Shown here in pieces: positions 7,168 through 8,697 of a DNA stretch of 8,697 nt; positions within the stretch are counted from its first letter, which is position 1, and the number at the start of each line of letters is the position of its first letter. The stretch lies in assembly GCA_947462865.1 (NCBI GenBank), contig CANHRW010000073.1, positions 1 to 8,697 of the forward strand. Reading direction: 5' to 3'. The translations under genes were made by a program, and so were the position numbers. This DNA is from Bacteroidota bacterium (GTDB lineage: Bacteria > Bacteroidota > Bacteroidia > UKL13-3). Under the pieces are notes generated by a model that searched no databases, had not been told where the DNA came from, and saw only the letters and a list, made by a program, of their open reading frames with translations.

Positions 7168-8457
7168 ATGAAAAAATTCATACTTTCTATTTTGTTGCTT
7201 CCAAATTTGGTTTCAGCTCAAATTAATCGAGACAGTGTGGCAACATTGCCAAGAACTGCATTGGATGTGTTTTACAACATGCACAATGGGCAAAAAGATA
7301 CCGTGAGGGCTAATAATTGGCATTTGGCATTTGCTGTCAGAAAAGCACAATACCCATTGAATACATTGCAAGCCACAACCATCCGTATCAATGATGGACA
7401 GGATGTAGAAGTATACCAATCTGACAAAACAGTAAACGATTGGGCTAATTTTGATACAACAGGCTATACCAATTGGCCTAGCCCAATAAATGACGATAAA
7501 ACATGGGATGTTGGGGCATTTAACCAATCTAGAAATATGCAAGACCCATTTGATTATGGTTGGGGAGCATACAGTATGAATTCAAAAGAAGTAGTTGGTA
7601 AAAATATTTGGTTGTTAACCAATACCAAAAAAAGTTTTATGAAGAAAATGTATGTCTCAAAAATTGTGTTTGATACACTCTGGTATTTTACCATATCTAA
7701 TATAGATGGAACAGACAGCAATACTATTGAAATCAATAAACTTGCTTTTAAAGGGAAATTATTTGCATACTACGATGTGCTTAGCAATGCAGTAATTGAT
7801 AGAGAGCCGAGTGCAGCTAATTGGAACTTATTGTTTACAAGGTATAAAACAGTAGTTACCATGATGGGTCAAACCATGCCTTATCCAGTTATGGGTGTTT
7901 TAATGAGCCCTAGTACCATGTGTGCGCGTGTTAAAAATGCGGATGTTGCCAATATGGAAATTGGAAAAAGTGCAGATAGTTCATTGTTTACCCACCAAAT
8001 CAATACCATAGGTTGGGACTGGAAAACAGCTGGTGCTCCTGGATTTGCTCCTATAGTAGACAGTTTAGGCTTTTTCTTGCATGATAAGAACGTTCCAAAT
8101 ACCAATACCAGACTTATCTTTACGGAGTATTTTTCAAATGCCAATAGCCAATATTCAAAATTTAATTTGCATACGTATAAGTTATCAGCCACAGGCATAG
8201 CTGAGCAAATAAATAGAGCCACACAAATGAATGTTTTTCCAAATCCGATCAACGGAAATGCAGTATTAAATATAGAAATTTCTGATATGAACCCTGCTCA
8301 AATTAATATCACAACATTAGATGGGAAAACCATTTTTGAGCAAACTGTTTCTGGAACTAACCAAAGCATTCAATTACCGAGTTTACAAAATGGTATATAC
8401 TTGGTAAATTGGGTAAGTCAAAACAAGAAAACGAGTAAGAAATTGGTTGTTTTTTAG
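7168..8457 (+). CDS. Secreted HmuY-like protein with T9SS type A sorting domain
   Basis: A 429-residue protein from the ATG at 7168, chosen because it starts a clean signal peptide (MKKFILSILLLPNLVSAQ); the frame is also open from an ATG at 7123, which would put 15 polar residues in front of it. There is no lipobox cysteine. The body (about 19-345) has two strand motifs, NNWHLAFAV (49-57) and ANWNLLFTRYK (217-227), of the NWxLxF type seen in HmuY-family haem-binding proteins, and a QINTIGWDWK segment (277-286). A Met-rich run lies at 232-251. Residues about 354-429 form a T9SS type A sorting domain: it opens with MNVFPNPI, contains NGIYLVNW, and ends KKLVVF. The protein should cross the inner membrane by Sec and the outer membrane by T9SS, then be attached or released at the surface. 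The next gene, one base after the stop, is a TonB-dependent receptor, which fits ligand capture followed by import. Haem is the inferred ligand; the T9SS domain is firm and the HmuY link moderate. Confidence 0.85.
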   Translation: MKKFILSILLLPNLVSAQINRDSVATLPRTALDVFYNMHNGQKDTVRANNWHLAFAVRKAQYPLNTLQATTIRINDGQDVEVYQSDKTVNDWANFDTTGYTNWPSPINDDKTWDVGAFNQSRNMQDPFDYGWGAYSMNSKEVVGKNIWLLTNTKKSFMKKMYVSKIVFDTLWYFTISNIDGTDSNTIEINKLAFKGKLFAYYDVLSNAVIDREPSAANWNLLFTRYKTVVTMMGQTMPYPVMGVLMSPSTMCARVKNADVANMEIGKSADSSLFTHQINTIGWDWKTAGAPGFAPIVDSLGFFLHDKNVPNTNTRLIFTEYFSNANSQYSKFNLHTYKLSATGIAEQINRATQMNVFPNPINGNAVLNIEISDMNPAQINITTLDGKTIFEQTVSGTNQSIQLPSLQNGIYLVNWVSQNKKTSKKLVVF

Positions 8458-8458
8458 T

Positions 8459-8697
8459 TTGACAACACAGCCTACATATTTTATTCGACTTGCCAGCATT
8501 GTCTTTTTGATACTGCTGGCAAGTGCTTTTAAAGTTAGTGCACAGCCCGATTCAAAATTTTACCAACTCAATGAAATGGTAGTAACTGGTCAGTTGGAAG
8601 AAAACTCGCTCAGCAAGTCGGTATACAAAGTTAAATTGATTGATGCCAAACAAATTAAACAACAAGGCGCATTTAACTTGCAGCAAGTTCTTGGAAA
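8459..8697 (+). CDS. TonB-dependent receptor, N-terminus (3' end outside window)
   Basis: The frame is open from a TTG at 8459 to the window end, giving 79 visible residues. There is no in-frame ATG between the upstream stop codon of this frame (8414-8416) and 8576, and the ATG at 8576 (codon 40) falls inside the TonB box region. TTG is therefore the likely start, since only it includes the signal peptide (hydrophobic core LASIVFLILLASAF, 11-24, then VSAQ). Next come the TonB box-like LNEMVVTG (37-44) and a plug-domain start (SVYKVKLIDAKQIKQQ, 54-69, then NLQQVLG). This plug start resembles haem/cobalamin-type receptors (HmuR/BtuB-like) more than SusC proteins, and no carboxypeptidase-like N-terminal extension is present. 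It sits one base after the HmuY-like gene, so the two are surely cotranscribed and probably translationally coupled. The ligand is inferred from the neighbour. Confidence 0.85.
   Translation, partial: MTTQPTYFIRLASIVFLILLASAFKVSAQPDSKFYQLNEMVVTGQLEENSLSKSVYKVKLIDAKQIKQQGAFNLQQVLG

Noticed and set aside
7881..8252. Minus-strand open frame of 123 codons inside the HmuY-like gene
   Set aside because: It is fully antisense to a well-supported gene and has no domain or signal that makes sense.

Overview
The window is AT-rich and comes from the Bacteroidota, probably an environmental member; the genus cannot be fixed from sequence alone. The evidence is a type IX secretion (T9SS) sorting domain, a TonB-dependent receptor start with a typical Bacteroidota TonB box, a DUF5723-type outer-membrane protein with thrombospondin type 3 repeats, the general lack of Shine-Dalgarno sequences, and promoter-like elements of the Bacteroidota form TTG-N19..21-TAnnTTTG.

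Left part, minus strand (1-3803): a predicted lipoprotein of 704 residues (1689-3803) is followed 41 bases downstream by a DUF5723-like outer-membrane protein (1-1647). The second gene is cut by the window edge inside four calcium-binding type repeats with an exact 27-residue period. The two look like one envelope operon with its own promoter near 3868-3899.

Middle part, minus strand (3940-6966): panD (aspartate 1-decarboxylase), a flippase-like membrane protein of the lysylphosphatidylglycerol synthase TM family, rfaE2 (ADP-heptose synthesis) and an acyl-CoA dehydrogenase. They are read in that order with gaps or overlaps of 17, -8 and 66 bases. A good promoter lies before panD (7004-7033) and a clean intrinsic terminator directly follows the acyl-CoA dehydrogenase (3913-3935). 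Together they supply a coenzyme A precursor, a lipopolysaccharide-core sugar nucleotide, a possible lipid-handling membrane protein and an acyl-CoA oxidation step.

Right part, plus strand (7168-8697): a secreted protein with a HmuY-like body and a T9SS type A sorting domain is followed one base later by a TonB-dependent receptor that starts with TTG and runs off the window. This looks like a haem or other ligand capture-and-import pair. It is separated from the panD group by a divergent 201-base intergenic region. No stretch longer than about 200 bases is without a gene. I saw no tRNA, rRNA, insertion sequence or CRISPR array. No wholly new system is evident; the most unusual items are the T9SS-exported HmuY-like protein paired with its receptor, and the lipoprotein/DUF5723 pair.
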